Positions 1 to 6,312 of a stretch of DNA of 11,138 bases are shown piece after piece. The notes under the pieces were generated by a model, which saw nothing but the letters and a program-made list of their open reading frames with translations, did not search any database and was not told the origin of the DNA. Both the position numbers and the translations under genes were made by a program. Source of the stretch: Bacillota bacterium. Its GTDB lineage: Bacteria; Bacillota; UBA4882; UBA8346. The stretch is from assembly GCA_003501365.1 (NCBI GenBank), contig DNPP01000032.1, forward strand, positions 14,278 through 25,415, in the 5' to 3' direction. The number at the start of each line of letters is the position of its first letter. Within the stretch, counting starts at the first letter, position 1.

Positions 1-88
1 GATAGGATGCTTTTGGATTACCTGGATGACGGTAATTGGTAAGGAAACAGAAAAAATAAAAGAATACAAGGCAATACCAACATTTTAA
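1..88 (+). other. Possible 3' end of an upstream gene (reading frame unresolved)
   Basis: Two frames are open from the left edge. One ends at TAA 40-42 and would finish with the residues DRMLLDYLDDGNW. The other ends at TAA 86-88 and would finish with a hydrophobic, Trp-containing stretch followed by a Lys/Glu-rich tail (KETEKIKEYKAIPTF), which would suit the end of a membrane protein. The third frame stops at position 3. Too little is visible to identify either product or to choose between them, so no function is assigned. Confidence 0.3.
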
Positions 89-156
89 TTGGGAAATTAA
101 GAGAGGATTTTTCACTTCAAACTTTTCAGTTTCCCCCAATCCCCAGCAATTCCCTC

Positions 157-185
157 TTGAACTGGGGCTTCTTTATTTGTAATAT
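157..185 (+). promoter_or_regulatory. Weak candidate promoter for the GH13 gene
   Basis: TTGAAC (157-162) and TAATAT (180-185) are separated by 17 bases. This matches the SigA consensus at about 8 of 12 positions. The -10 element lies inside the first copy of the 24-bp tandem duplication. A start near 192 would leave a leader of roughly 64 bases. Read-through from an upstream gene is equally possible. Confidence 0.25.
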
Positions 186-224
186 TGTTTCGTAACACTT
201 TTGTAATATTGTTTTGTAACACTG
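177..224 (+). repeat. 24-bp tandem duplication in the leader of the GH13 gene
   Basis: Two adjacent 24-base units, 177-200 and 201-224, differ at only two positions (C/T at unit position 15 and T/G at the last position). Each unit contains two related halves that begin GTAATATT and GTAACACT, and a degraded further copy (GGTTACTC) follows. The array ends about 20 bases before the ribosome binding site of the downstream gene, so it lies in its leader or promoter region. Its function is unknown; it may be a simple local duplication. Confidence 0.8.
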
Positions 225-243
225 TGGTTACTCTTTCGAGTAT

Positions 244-258
244 AGGAGTGATACCTTG
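244..258 (+). promoter_or_regulatory. Ribosome binding site that decides a TTG start
   Basis: AGGAG at 244-248 is followed by a 7-base spacer and then TTG at 256-258. No in-frame ATG lies nearby before the conserved GH13 fold begins, so this site supports TTG as the start codon. Confidence 0.7.
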
Positions 259-1683
259 AGTCAAACGGAATTTGCAAACCAGGATCAGATTAGTGACATT
301 ATCCAAAATCAGGTTCCAACGTTGCCACCGGCGTGGGCTGCTCAAGCAGTATTTTATCAAATATTCCCGGAAAGGTTTTATAACGGCGATCCCGCCAATG
401 ATCCGCCAAATAAACATTCTTGGGGCGAATCGCCCTCTTGTTTCAATTTTTTTGGCGGCGATTTGAAAGGAATTATTACCAAAATACCTTATCTGCAACA
501 ACTTGGCGTTACGGCACTTTATCTTAATCCTATTTTTGATTCACCATCCAATCATAAGTATGATACCAGGGATTATTTGAAGATTTCTCCTGAGTTCGGC
601 GATGTTTGGACGTTTAAAAGCTTGATTGAGCAATTGCATCAGGCTGGAATCAAAGTGATTATTGACGGCGTCTTTAATCATACCGGCGACACTTTTTGGG
701 CTTTTCAGGATGTATTGAAAAATGGCGCCAAATCACGGTTTAAAGATTGGTATCATTGTTCGCAGTTTCCACTTACCCAGAATCCTCCGAATTATGAATG
801 CTGGTGGAATTTTGGCTCACTGCCCAAACTCAATCATCAAAACCCGGAGGTAGTGAATTATCTCTTAAAGGCAGTAGCCTTCTGGACCAGTTTGGGAATT
901 GACGGTTGGCGGCTGGATGTGCCCAATGAAGTCCAAATGGAATTTTGGCGCGTCTTCCGTAAATTGGTGAAATCAATTAATCCGGAAGCGTTTATTGTGG
1001 GTGAGATTTGGGATCAACCTTTTGATTGGCTAAAAGGGGACACCTGTGATGCTGTAATGAATTATCGCTGGCGTGACGCGGTGATCCGTTATTTTGCCCA
1101 AGGGCAGATCTCTGCGGAACAGTTCCGGATGGAACTGGCGCATAACCGTTCCAATTTGCCATGGGAGTATATCATTAGTGCTTATAATCTATTGGGCAGT
1201 CATGATACTCCCCGTTTTCTGACGCTGTGTGGTGAGGATCACAACAAATATTTGGCTGCTACCGCCTTTCAATTCACATATCCCGGAATTCCGGCGTTGT
1301 ATTATGGAGACGAGATCGGGATGACCGGCGGTAAAGACCCGGATTGTCGCAAGACCATGGGCTGGTCGGATTTGGAACGTGATCAGAATTTATTGAAGGA
1401 AATCCAAAATTTAATCCGGATGCGGGAACAGTTTCAATCATTGCAAAGTGGTTCTTATCACGATCTGCATTTAGGCGACGGCATCTTCGGATTTGTGCGG
1501 AGCGGTAAAAAAGAACAAATTTTGGCTTGTTTCAATATGAGCAGCGAACAGTGTCGATGTATTGAGGTACCTTATGAATGGAATAGCGGCTGGGAGCCAA
1601 TTTACTCGATCGGTTGCAGTTTATCCCGGTTAAGTTATCCGGAGATACCGCCCCACGGAGTCAGGATTTTTAAAAGAGGGTAA
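256..1683 (+). CDS. GH13 alpha-glycosidase, cyclomaltodextrinase/neopullulanase type without CBM34 domain
   Basis: This 475-residue enzyme is predicted to hydrolyse alpha-1,4 (and perhaps alpha-1,6) bonds in cyclodextrins, maltodextrins or pullulan fragments. No signal peptide is visible, so it should act in the cytoplasm on imported oligosaccharides. All GH13 conserved regions can be read: region I DGVFNH (137-142), region V LPKLN (189-193, the MPKLN signature of the neopullulanase group), region II GWRLDVPNEV with nucleophile D221, region III VGEIW with acid/base E250, and region IV GSHD with H316 and D317. A C-terminal beta domain follows from about residue 400. Typical members of GH13_20 are about 580-590 residues and start with a CBM34 domain; here the catalytic barrel begins near residue 28, so that domain is absent. 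Translation starts at TTG 256. The gene appears to be a separate unit closed by the terminator at 1828-1868. Exact substrate preference cannot be told from the sequence. Confidence 0.93.
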   Translation: MSQTEFANQDQISDIIQNQVPTLPPAWAAQAVFYQIFPERFYNGDPANDPPNKHSWGESPSCFNFFGGDLKGIITKIPYLQQLGVTALYLNPIFDSPSNHKYDTRDYLKISPEFGDVWTFKSLIEQLHQAGIKVIIDGVFNHTGDTFWAFQDVLKNGAKSRFKDWYHCSQFPLTQNPPNYECWWNFGSLPKLNHQNPEVVNYLLKAVAFWTSLGIDGWRLDVPNEVQMEFWRVFRKLVKSINPEAFIVGEIWDQPFDWLKGDTCDAVMNYRWRDAVIRYFAQGQISAEQFRMELAHNRSNLPWEYIISAYNLLGSHDTPRFLTLCGEDHNKYLAATAFQFTYPGIPALYYGDEIGMTGGKDPDCRKTMGWSDLERDQNLLKEIQNLIRMREQFQSLQSGSYHDLHLGDGIFGFVRSGKKEQILACFNMSSEQCRCIEVPYEWNSGWEPIYSIGCSLSRLSYPEIPPHGVRIFKRG

Positions 1684-1827
1684 GTTAGGGAGGATTATTC
1701 GCTGTAGTGGCAGTGTTTCATTTCTAATCAAAAGGGGACATGAGCCAAAGAGAATAATTTAATCAAGGAATTGCTTTCATCCGGTTTTGAATTGAATTTA
1801 GAATGAATGTACGATAATACTAAGTAT

Positions 1828-1868
1828 AGAGGTCTGCTTTGGAATAAAAATGAGCAGCCTCTTTTTTT
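1828..1868 (+). terminator. Rho-independent terminator after the GH13 gene
   Basis: The arm AGAGGTCTGCT (1828-1838) pairs with AGCAGCCTCT (1853-1862) as a 10-bp stem with one bulged T and a 14-base loop. A run of seven T follows at 1862-1868. It lies 145 bases after the GH13 stop and before the next promoter, so it separates the two transcription units. Confidence 0.85.
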
Positions 1869-1947
1869 GATCTGGACACACTTGTGATATCGACGCTGTT
1901 TTTGAATTTGGACTAGTTAGTCATAAATTGAAGCTAGGGGCGTTATA

Positions 1948-1976
1948 TTGACATGATTCATCGGATGATTTATAAT
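1948..1976 (+). promoter_or_regulatory. Consensus SigA-type promoter of the permease operon
   Basis: TTGACA (1948-1953) and TATAAT (1971-1976) are both perfect matches to the vegetative consensus and are separated by exactly 17 bases. Transcription should start near 1983, giving a leader of about 110 bases before the permease ATG at 2092. The spacer carries a small dyad, TCATC-G-GATGA (1958-1968). Such a strong core promoter is usually held down by a repressor; the ROK protein encoded at 7704-8918 is the obvious candidate. Confidence 0.88.
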
Positions 1977-1984
1977 TACAATAG

Positions 1985-2007
1985 TTATTATAAGTATTAA
2001 AATAATA
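1985..2007 (+). promoter_or_regulatory. Candidate operator just downstream of the -10 box
   Basis: TTATT (1985-1989) and AATAA (2001-2005) form a dyad with an 11-base centre, and TATTAT (1986-1991) also pairs with ATAATA (2002-2007). The outline resembles the TTATT...AATAA sites bound by NagC/Mlc-type ROK repressors, and it overlaps the expected transcription start, a position suited to repression. The surrounding DNA is very AT-rich, so a chance match is quite possible. Confidence 0.35.
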
Positions 2008-2076
2008 GTAAATTTATGGAAAAAAGAGGTGATTCCGGCTTAAACTGAGATCGAATAATCATTACATAATAATGAA

Positions 2077-2094
2077 GGGGTGGAGTGTTTAATG
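2077..2094 (+). promoter_or_regulatory. Ribosome binding site that places the permease start at ATG 2092
   Basis: The purine-rich GGGGTGGAG (2077-2085) lies 6 bases before ATG 2092-2094. An in-frame GTG at 2080 overlaps this site and has no Shine-Dalgarno sequence of its own, so the ATG is the better start. The ATG is overlapped by a stop codon of another frame (TAATG, 2090-2094). Confidence 0.7.
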
Positions 2095-3405
2095 GTAGCA
2101 TCGATATTTATTTTATTGCTTTTTTTGGTAGTTGCCTTATTAATGGTAACACGAAAATTACCGACAATCTTAGCCTTACCGTTATTAGCGGTAGGAGTAG
2201 CTGCAATTGCCGGAATACCATTGATAGCTGTTGGTAAAGATGGTACGGATATGGGAATCTTAAGTTATGTAATTCAAGGCGGAGCCACGAAATTAGGGGT
2301 CGCTTATTGCGCCGTGATTTTGGGAGCTTGGCTTGGCCAGTTTATGAGTCAGACCGGTATTTCCAAAACAATTATTAAGGCGGCAGCTGAATTAGGGGGA
2401 GATCGTCCGTTTTTAGTAACAATTTTGGTCACTATCGCGGTGTCGCTGCTTTTTACCACAATTGACGGCATCGGCGCGGTAATCATGATCGCTACGATTG
2501 CAATGCCAATCATGATATCAGTAGGTGTTCCAGCTATTACGGCAGCCTGCATGTTCATCTTTGCCATGGCTACCGGTGGGATTATAAACATGTCCAACTG
2601 GGCCTTTTATACAACAGCAACCGGAGTTCAACAATCGCAGGTTCAATCTTTCGCTATTACCATGGCTGTATTAACAGGCGTTGTCGCATTAATATTCGCA
2701 ATTGTAGAGTTTAAGCGGAACGGTACTAAATTTTCCTGGGCAGTTCAAACCAATCCCGAAATTCCGCGGGGAGAATTTATTAAAGCACCGATACTTTCAT
2801 TATTTACTCCGCTTATCCCGATTATTATGGTTATTTTGTTGAAATGGCCGATTTTAGCGGCATTTGTCGCAGGTATTCTCTGGTGTTTTCTCACGGTTTA
2901 TCTCTTTTCATCCAAAAAAGATTTGTCTAAATTACTCTCAATGCTAACTAAGTCGGCATTTGATGGAATTACCGATAGTGCGCCGGCAGTTCTCCTGATG
3001 ATAGGAATTGGAATGGTTCTCAATTCTTTCATGCATCCACAAGTCGCACAAAGTATCAGTCCATTTTTAAAAGTAATCATTCCTGGCAACCCCATCGTGT
3101 ATGTAATCTTTTTTACGATTTTAGCGCCCTTGGCTTTATACCGCGGACCGTTGAACATGTGGGGGTTAGGCAGCGGTGTCGCCGCAGTAATTATTGGTTT
3201 GAAAGTGCTGCCTGCCCCAGCTGTTTTCAGTGCCTTTTTAGCTACTGAGAGGGTGCAGTCGATTGGTGATCCTACCAACACGCATAATGTTTGGTTTGCA
3301 AATTATGTCGGCACCGATGTTAATAAAATTTTGATTAAAGTCTTACCGTACATCTGGTCATTAGCATTTATTGGTCTTATTATTGCTGCGGTTATGTGGT
3401 TTTAA
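2092..3405 (+). CDS. Ion-transporter-superfamily permease (GntP/CitMHS/DcuC-like)
   Basis: This 437-residue integral membrane protein probably imports an organic anion, by proton or sodium symport. Hydrophobic segments can be read at about residues 3-20, 25-46, 66-83, 105-122, 126-144, 147-165, 186-204, 233-273 (two), 298-312, 333-350, 357-372 and 418-435, so about 11 to 13 helices. A polar loop follows residue 205. The C-terminal half has a conserved-looking polar stretch, SIGDPTNTHNVWFANYVG (390-407), of the kind that lines the transport site in this superfamily. It is the first gene after the strong promoter, and its position ahead of catabolic genes suggests that it brings in their substrate. 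I cannot choose firmly between the GntP, CitMHS and DcuC families by eye. A 173-base gap containing a MITE-like element separates it from the next gene. The start at ATG 2092 was chosen over GTG 2080 because of the ribosome binding site. Confidence 0.8.
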   Translation: MVASIFILLLFLVVALLMVTRKLPTILALPLLAVGVAAIAGIPLIAVGKDGTDMGILSYVIQGGATKLGVAYCAVILGAWLGQFMSQTGISKTIIKAAAELGGDRPFLVTILVTIAVSLLFTTIDGIGAVIMIATIAMPIMISVGVPAITAACMFIFAMATGGIINMSNWAFYTTATGVQQSQVQSFAITMAVLTGVVALIFAIVEFKRNGTKFSWAVQTNPEIPRGEFIKAPILSLFTPLIPIIMVILLKWPILAAFVAGILWCFLTVYLFSSKKDLSKLLSMLTKSAFDGITDSAPAVLLMIGIGMVLNSFMHPQVAQSISPFLKVIIPGNPIVYVIFFTILAPLALYRGPLNMWGLGSGVAAVIIGLKVLPAPAVFSAFLATERVQSIGDPTNTHNVWFANYVGTDVNKILIKVLPYIWSLAFIGLIIAAVMWF

Positions 3406-3431
3406 AATCAACCAAGTTGTTTAGAACAGTG

Positions 3432-3544
3432 GGGCTGTTGAAAAAGTATGTTACAATCCATAAGAAATACAATATAAGGCGCCATAGATTATTCGAAAGG
3501 GTATATGTATTTCTTGGTCGATAAATTTATTTTTACAGCAGCCC
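3432..3544. mobile_element. MITE-like element of 113 bp with imperfect terminal inverted repeats
   Basis: The left end GGGCTGTTGAAAA (3432-3444) pairs with the right end TTTTACAGCAGCCC (3531-3544) with one G-U and one mismatch. Inside, AAGAAATAC (3462-3470) pairs perfectly with GTATTTCTT (3507-3515), so the whole element can fold into one long hairpin. No open reading frame of useful length is inside. Ends of the GGGCTGTTGAAAA type recall, from memory, those of some DDE insertion sequences such as the IS1182 group, which could mobilise it. I see no clear target-site duplication. It lies between the permease and hydantoinase genes. Confidence 0.65.
3450..3478 (+). promoter_or_regulatory. Possible promoter inside the MITE-like element
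   Basis: GTTACA (3450-3455) and TATAAG (3473-3478) are separated by 17 bases, with 4 of 6 and 5 of 6 matches to the SigA consensus. If used, it would give the genes from 3579 onward their own transcription start. The AT-rich setting makes chance matches common. Confidence 0.3.
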
Positions 3545-3578
3545 GCTGGTCTAATTAATGCGATATGGGGTATGAAAA

Positions 3579-5726
3579 ATGAAATATAGAATTGGAATTG
3601 ATGTCGGTGGTACATTTACCGATGCAGTTCTTATCGATGATCAAACCTATGAATTGATTGGCATTTTGAAATATCCAACCACTCATTTTGCAGAAGAGGG
3701 AGTGGCTGCTGGCATTGTAGAAGTGATCCGCGGCATAATTGAAAAATTTAACATAAATCCGGATGATATCGTGTTTATCGCTCATGGGACAACCCAAGCC
3801 ACTAATGCATTATTGGAAGGCGATGTCGTACCGGTTGGGGTTATTGGTATGGGGCACGGGAAAATGGAAGAGTTGAAAGCGAAAAATGATACTCAAGTTG
3901 GTGATATTGAGCTTGCCCCCGGGAAATATTTAAAAACCTTTCATTCCTATATGGACACGACCAAGGATGGTAACTATGAACAGGTTATTCAGGAACTGAA
4001 AAATAAAGGCTGTCAAGTTATTGTCGCCAGTGCAGCATTCTCGGTAGATGATCCTTCTGCAGAGTTAATGGTAATGGCCAAGACAACTGCTATGGGAATT
4101 CCCAGCGCAGGCAGCCATGAAATATCTAAACTATATGGTTTAAAAATTCGGACCCGCACAGCCGCGATCAATGCCAGTATTTTGCCAAAAATGATGGAGA
4201 CGGCTGATATGACCGAGTCCAGTGTTCAAAAAACCGGAATCAAAGCGCCGCTCATGATTATGCGTTGCGATGGCGGAGTCATGGATATTAATGAAGTCCG
4301 CAAACGGCCGATCTTTACAATGCTTTCCGGCCCGGCCGCAGGGGTTGCAGGCGCCTTGATGTATGAAAAGATATCGAACGGAATCTTTTTAGAAGTAGGC
4401 GGTACGAGTACAGATATTTCGGTGATTAAAAACGGCAAAGTGATGGTGGAATATGCTGAAGTTGGCGGCCATAAAACCTACTTAAATTCTTTAGATGTCC
4501 GGACGGTAGGAATTGCGGGCGGGAGTATGGTCCGGATAGGCCCGGACGGCGTGGTGGATGTGGGACCACGAAGTGCTCATATTGCCGGGTTGGAATATGC
4601 CGTTTATTCCGAACCGACCGAGATGGCAGAACCTCGAATCTGTATGTTTCAACCTCGTCCCGGTGACCCTGGCGATTATGCCACCGTTGAGTGTAAAAAT
4701 GGTAAAAAACTAGCGATTACCGTTTCGTGTGCGGCCAATATATTAAACTATATAAATTCCTCTCATTATGCATATGGCTCCAGAGAAGCCGCAGTGAAAG
4801 CTTTTACTCCTTTTGCGGAACATTTTCACATCACCGTAGAAGAGTTTGCCGCGCAGATCATGGATAAGGCATCGGAAAAGAATGAGGCTGTACTCAAACA
4901 ACTATTTATCGATTATCAATTGCAACCGGAACAGATTGTTTTGGTCGGCGGCGGCGGCGGTGCAGCGGCAATAGTACCCTATTTGGCCAAATATATGGGG
5001 TTGGAACATAAAATTGCCAAGAATGCCGAGGTGATTTCACCGATTGGGGTGGCTTTGGCAATGGTAAGGGATGTCGTAGAAAGAACGATTGCCAATCCAA
5101 CGGATGCTGATATTTTAAGAGTACGGAAAGAAGCCGAACAAGCAGCAATCCAATCCGGGGCTGCACCCGGCTCTGTAGAACTCCACGTTGAAGTCGATTT
5201 ACAACGGAGTATTGTCCGTGCCATCGCTACCGGAACCACCGAGTTGCGCACTAAAAACCTGATGCAGCAAAAATTGTCGGAGTCGGAAATTCATGCTATC
5301 GCCGCCAAATCAATGGGAGTAACACCGGAATGTGTTCAGACAAGCGGCAGTACCGGTGATATTTATATTGTTCATGGCCAGTTGGTTGTTAAACGGTGTT
5401 GGGGTTTGTTGACAAAAATAATCCAACCGGTTAGAGTAATCGATAACGAAGGTGTTATTCGGATCCAGAAAAATCAAGCAGAATCATTCAAATTAACCGT
5501 TACGGACTTTAAGAATCAATTGACGCAAGTAATTGACCAATGTGTAACATACAGCGATGGAGGCAAAGAAGTTCCGGATGTCTATGTTTGTTATGGAAAG
5601 AAAATCATTGATCTTTCCGGCTTGATTGATGTAGCACAAATTGCAGCTGTAGCTGGGGTCGAAATCCAAGGGATCGCCGAAGATCAATTCATCTATGCTT
5701 TGGTCTGTAGAAAAAATTTTCGTTAA
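3579..5726 (+). CDS. Hydantoinase/oxoprolinase family protein (HyuA-type, ASKHA fold)
   Basis: Members of this family use ATP to activate and open cyclic amides or imides such as 5-oxoproline, hydantoins or N-methylhydantoin, usually with a HyuB-type partner. The 715-residue product starts with the N-terminal domain motif IDVGGTFTDAVLID (7-20), followed by AHGTTQATNALLEGD (68-82). The central ATPase part shows DGGVM (231-235), LSGPAAGVAGA (249-259) and the phosphate-binding GGTSTDIS (274-281). A second glycine loop, VGGGGGAAA (456-464), lies near the end of the ASKHA core, and a C-terminal region of some 200 residues completes a length usual for single-chain HyuA proteins. No HyuB homologue is in the window, which is odd for a classical hydantoinase. 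The start ATG 3579 has GGGG (3567-3570) at 8 bases; an out-of-frame ATG at 3572 stops after five codons. The next gene begins 26 bases downstream, so the two are likely cotranscribed. The substrate is unknown; a lactam-containing or cyclic-amide metabolite is inferred. Confidence 0.9.
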   Translation: MKYRIGIDVGGTFTDAVLIDDQTYELIGILKYPTTHFAEEGVAAGIVEVIRGIIEKFNINPDDIVFIAHGTTQATNALLEGDVVPVGVIGMGHGKMEELKAKNDTQVGDIELAPGKYLKTFHSYMDTTKDGNYEQVIQELKNKGCQVIVASAAFSVDDPSAELMVMAKTTAMGIPSAGSHEISKLYGLKIRTRTAAINASILPKMMETADMTESSVQKTGIKAPLMIMRCDGGVMDINEVRKRPIFTMLSGPAAGVAGALMYEKISNGIFLEVGGTSTDISVIKNGKVMVEYAEVGGHKTYLNSLDVRTVGIAGGSMVRIGPDGVVDVGPRSAHIAGLEYAVYSEPTEMAEPRICMFQPRPGDPGDYATVECKNGKKLAITVSCAANILNYINSSHYAYGSREAAVKAFTPFAEHFHITVEEFAAQIMDKASEKNEAVLKQLFIDYQLQPEQIVLVGGGGGAAAIVPYLAKYMGLEHKIAKNAEVISPIGVALAMVRDVVERTIANPTDADILRVRKEAEQAAIQSGAAPGSVELHVEVDLQRSIVRAIATGTTELRTKNLMQQKLSESEIHAIAAKSMGVTPECVQTSGSTGDIYIVHGQLVVKRCWGLLTKIIQPVRVIDNEGVIRIQKNQAESFKLTVTDFKNQLTQVIDQCVTYSDGGKEVPDVYVCYGKKIIDLSGLIDVAQIAAVAGVEIQGIAEDQFIYALVCRKNFR

Positions 5727-5752
5727 CATTAAAAAAGGATGTTATAGTAAAA

Positions 5753-6310
5753 GTGGAAAAATTTTTTGGTAATCGCAACGCATTAGGATTGTTTGAACTT
5801 CAAAATGATCCGCTATTTTCAAAGATACCGTCTGCAAATTACCATCAGTTAATTGATAAAGCCTGGTCTATTGGGAGAAATACCGCGGATAAATATTATC
5901 AACAATACGGCACACGTTTCCCGGAGGAACTGGTGAAAAAACTCGGCTTGGTTCTGACGGAAAAGAAACAGGGATTCGTCGCGCCGCAATATCGTATTTG
6001 CAGTGAATATTACAGCAATTTGCGCCAAATCATTTTATATCAAGATACTATCACAGGCGAACTGGAAAAGCTTCAGGCCAAGGGATTTATCAAATATAAA
6101 GATTATACCGAGTTCAGGTCGTTGTTTATTGCCCATGAAATCTTTCACCATATTGAATGCCATGATATTGGCTTGACCTCCAAATTAGACAAACTAACGG
6201 TTTTTAGACTGGGGCCTTGGCGAATCACTTCCGGGATTCGGGCGTTATCGGAAATCGGAGCGCATGGATTTACAAAGGCTTTGTTAAATCTGGATGAGGA
6301 GACTAATTAA
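5753..6310 (+). CDS. Small uncharacterised HExxH protein (putative metallopeptidase-like)
   Basis: I do not recognise the family of this 185-residue protein. Its clearest feature is HEIFHHIE at 128-135, a standard HExxH zinc-binding motif (H128, E129, H132) at the end of a predicted helix. Thirty-five residues later, LSEIGAHGFTKALL (165-178) offers E167 as a possible third zinc ligand, an arrangement similar to the HExxH...E pattern of gluzincins such as the ImmA/IrrE group. No signal peptide or membrane segment is visible, so it should be cytoplasmic. The gene starts at GTG 5753 with AAGGAT (5735-5740) upstream at a rather long 12-base spacing, and it ends 2 bases before the FAD oxidoreductase start, which indicates translational coupling. 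Location inside a catabolic operon suggests a role in that pathway, for example hydrolysis of a peptide or amide bond, or processing of a partner enzyme. That is inference; a non-enzymatic role is also possible. Confidence 0.75.
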   Translation: MEKFFGNRNALGLFELQNDPLFSKIPSANYHQLIDKAWSIGRNTADKYYQQYGTRFPEELVKKLGLVLTEKKQGFVAPQYRICSEYYSNLRQIILYQDTITGELEKLQAKGFIKYKDYTEFRSLFIAHEIFHHIECHDIGLTSKLDKLTVFRLGPWRITSGIRALSEIGAHGFTKALLNLDEETN

Positions 6311-6312
6311 TC

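Noticed and set aside
141..178. Hairpin CCCCAG/CTGGGG followed by a T-rich stretch, as terminator of the upstream gene
   Set aside because: The stem has only 6 bp with a 15-base loop and the T tract is interrupted, and it overlaps the candidate -35 box of the GH13 gene; too weak to call.
112..501. Minus-strand open frame of 129 codons across the GH13 start
   Set aside because: It overlaps the conserved beginning of the GH13 gene, its C-terminal part is just the complement of the tandem duplication, and it has no recognisable domain.
1740..1757. Five-codon frame MSQRE after an AAAGGGG site, resembling the start of the GH13 protein (MSQTE)
   Set aside because: It stops after five codons, and similarity to the GH13 start fades after about ten codons, so a duplicated gene start cannot be claimed.
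2024..2043. Strong Shine-Dalgarno-like AAGAGGTGATT in the permease leader
   Set aside because: No open frame follows at a usable distance; the overlapping GTG at 2029 stops after four codons.
2898..3281. Minus-strand open frame of 127 codons inside the permease gene
   Set aside because: It is antisense to a well-supported membrane protein, with no recognisable domain; a shadow frame.
3425..3439. Small hairpin AACAG/CTGTT after the permease as a terminator
   Set aside because: Only 5 bp with no T run after it; it is explained better by the left end of the MITE-like element.
3555..3797. Minus-strand open frame across the hydantoinase start
   Set aside because: It lies opposite the conserved N-terminal motif of HyuA and has no recognisable domain.
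4906..5251. Two overlapping minus-strand frames inside the hydantoinase gene
   Set aside because: Low-complexity, Pro/Arg- or Ser/Thr-rich translations opposite a clear coding region; shadows.
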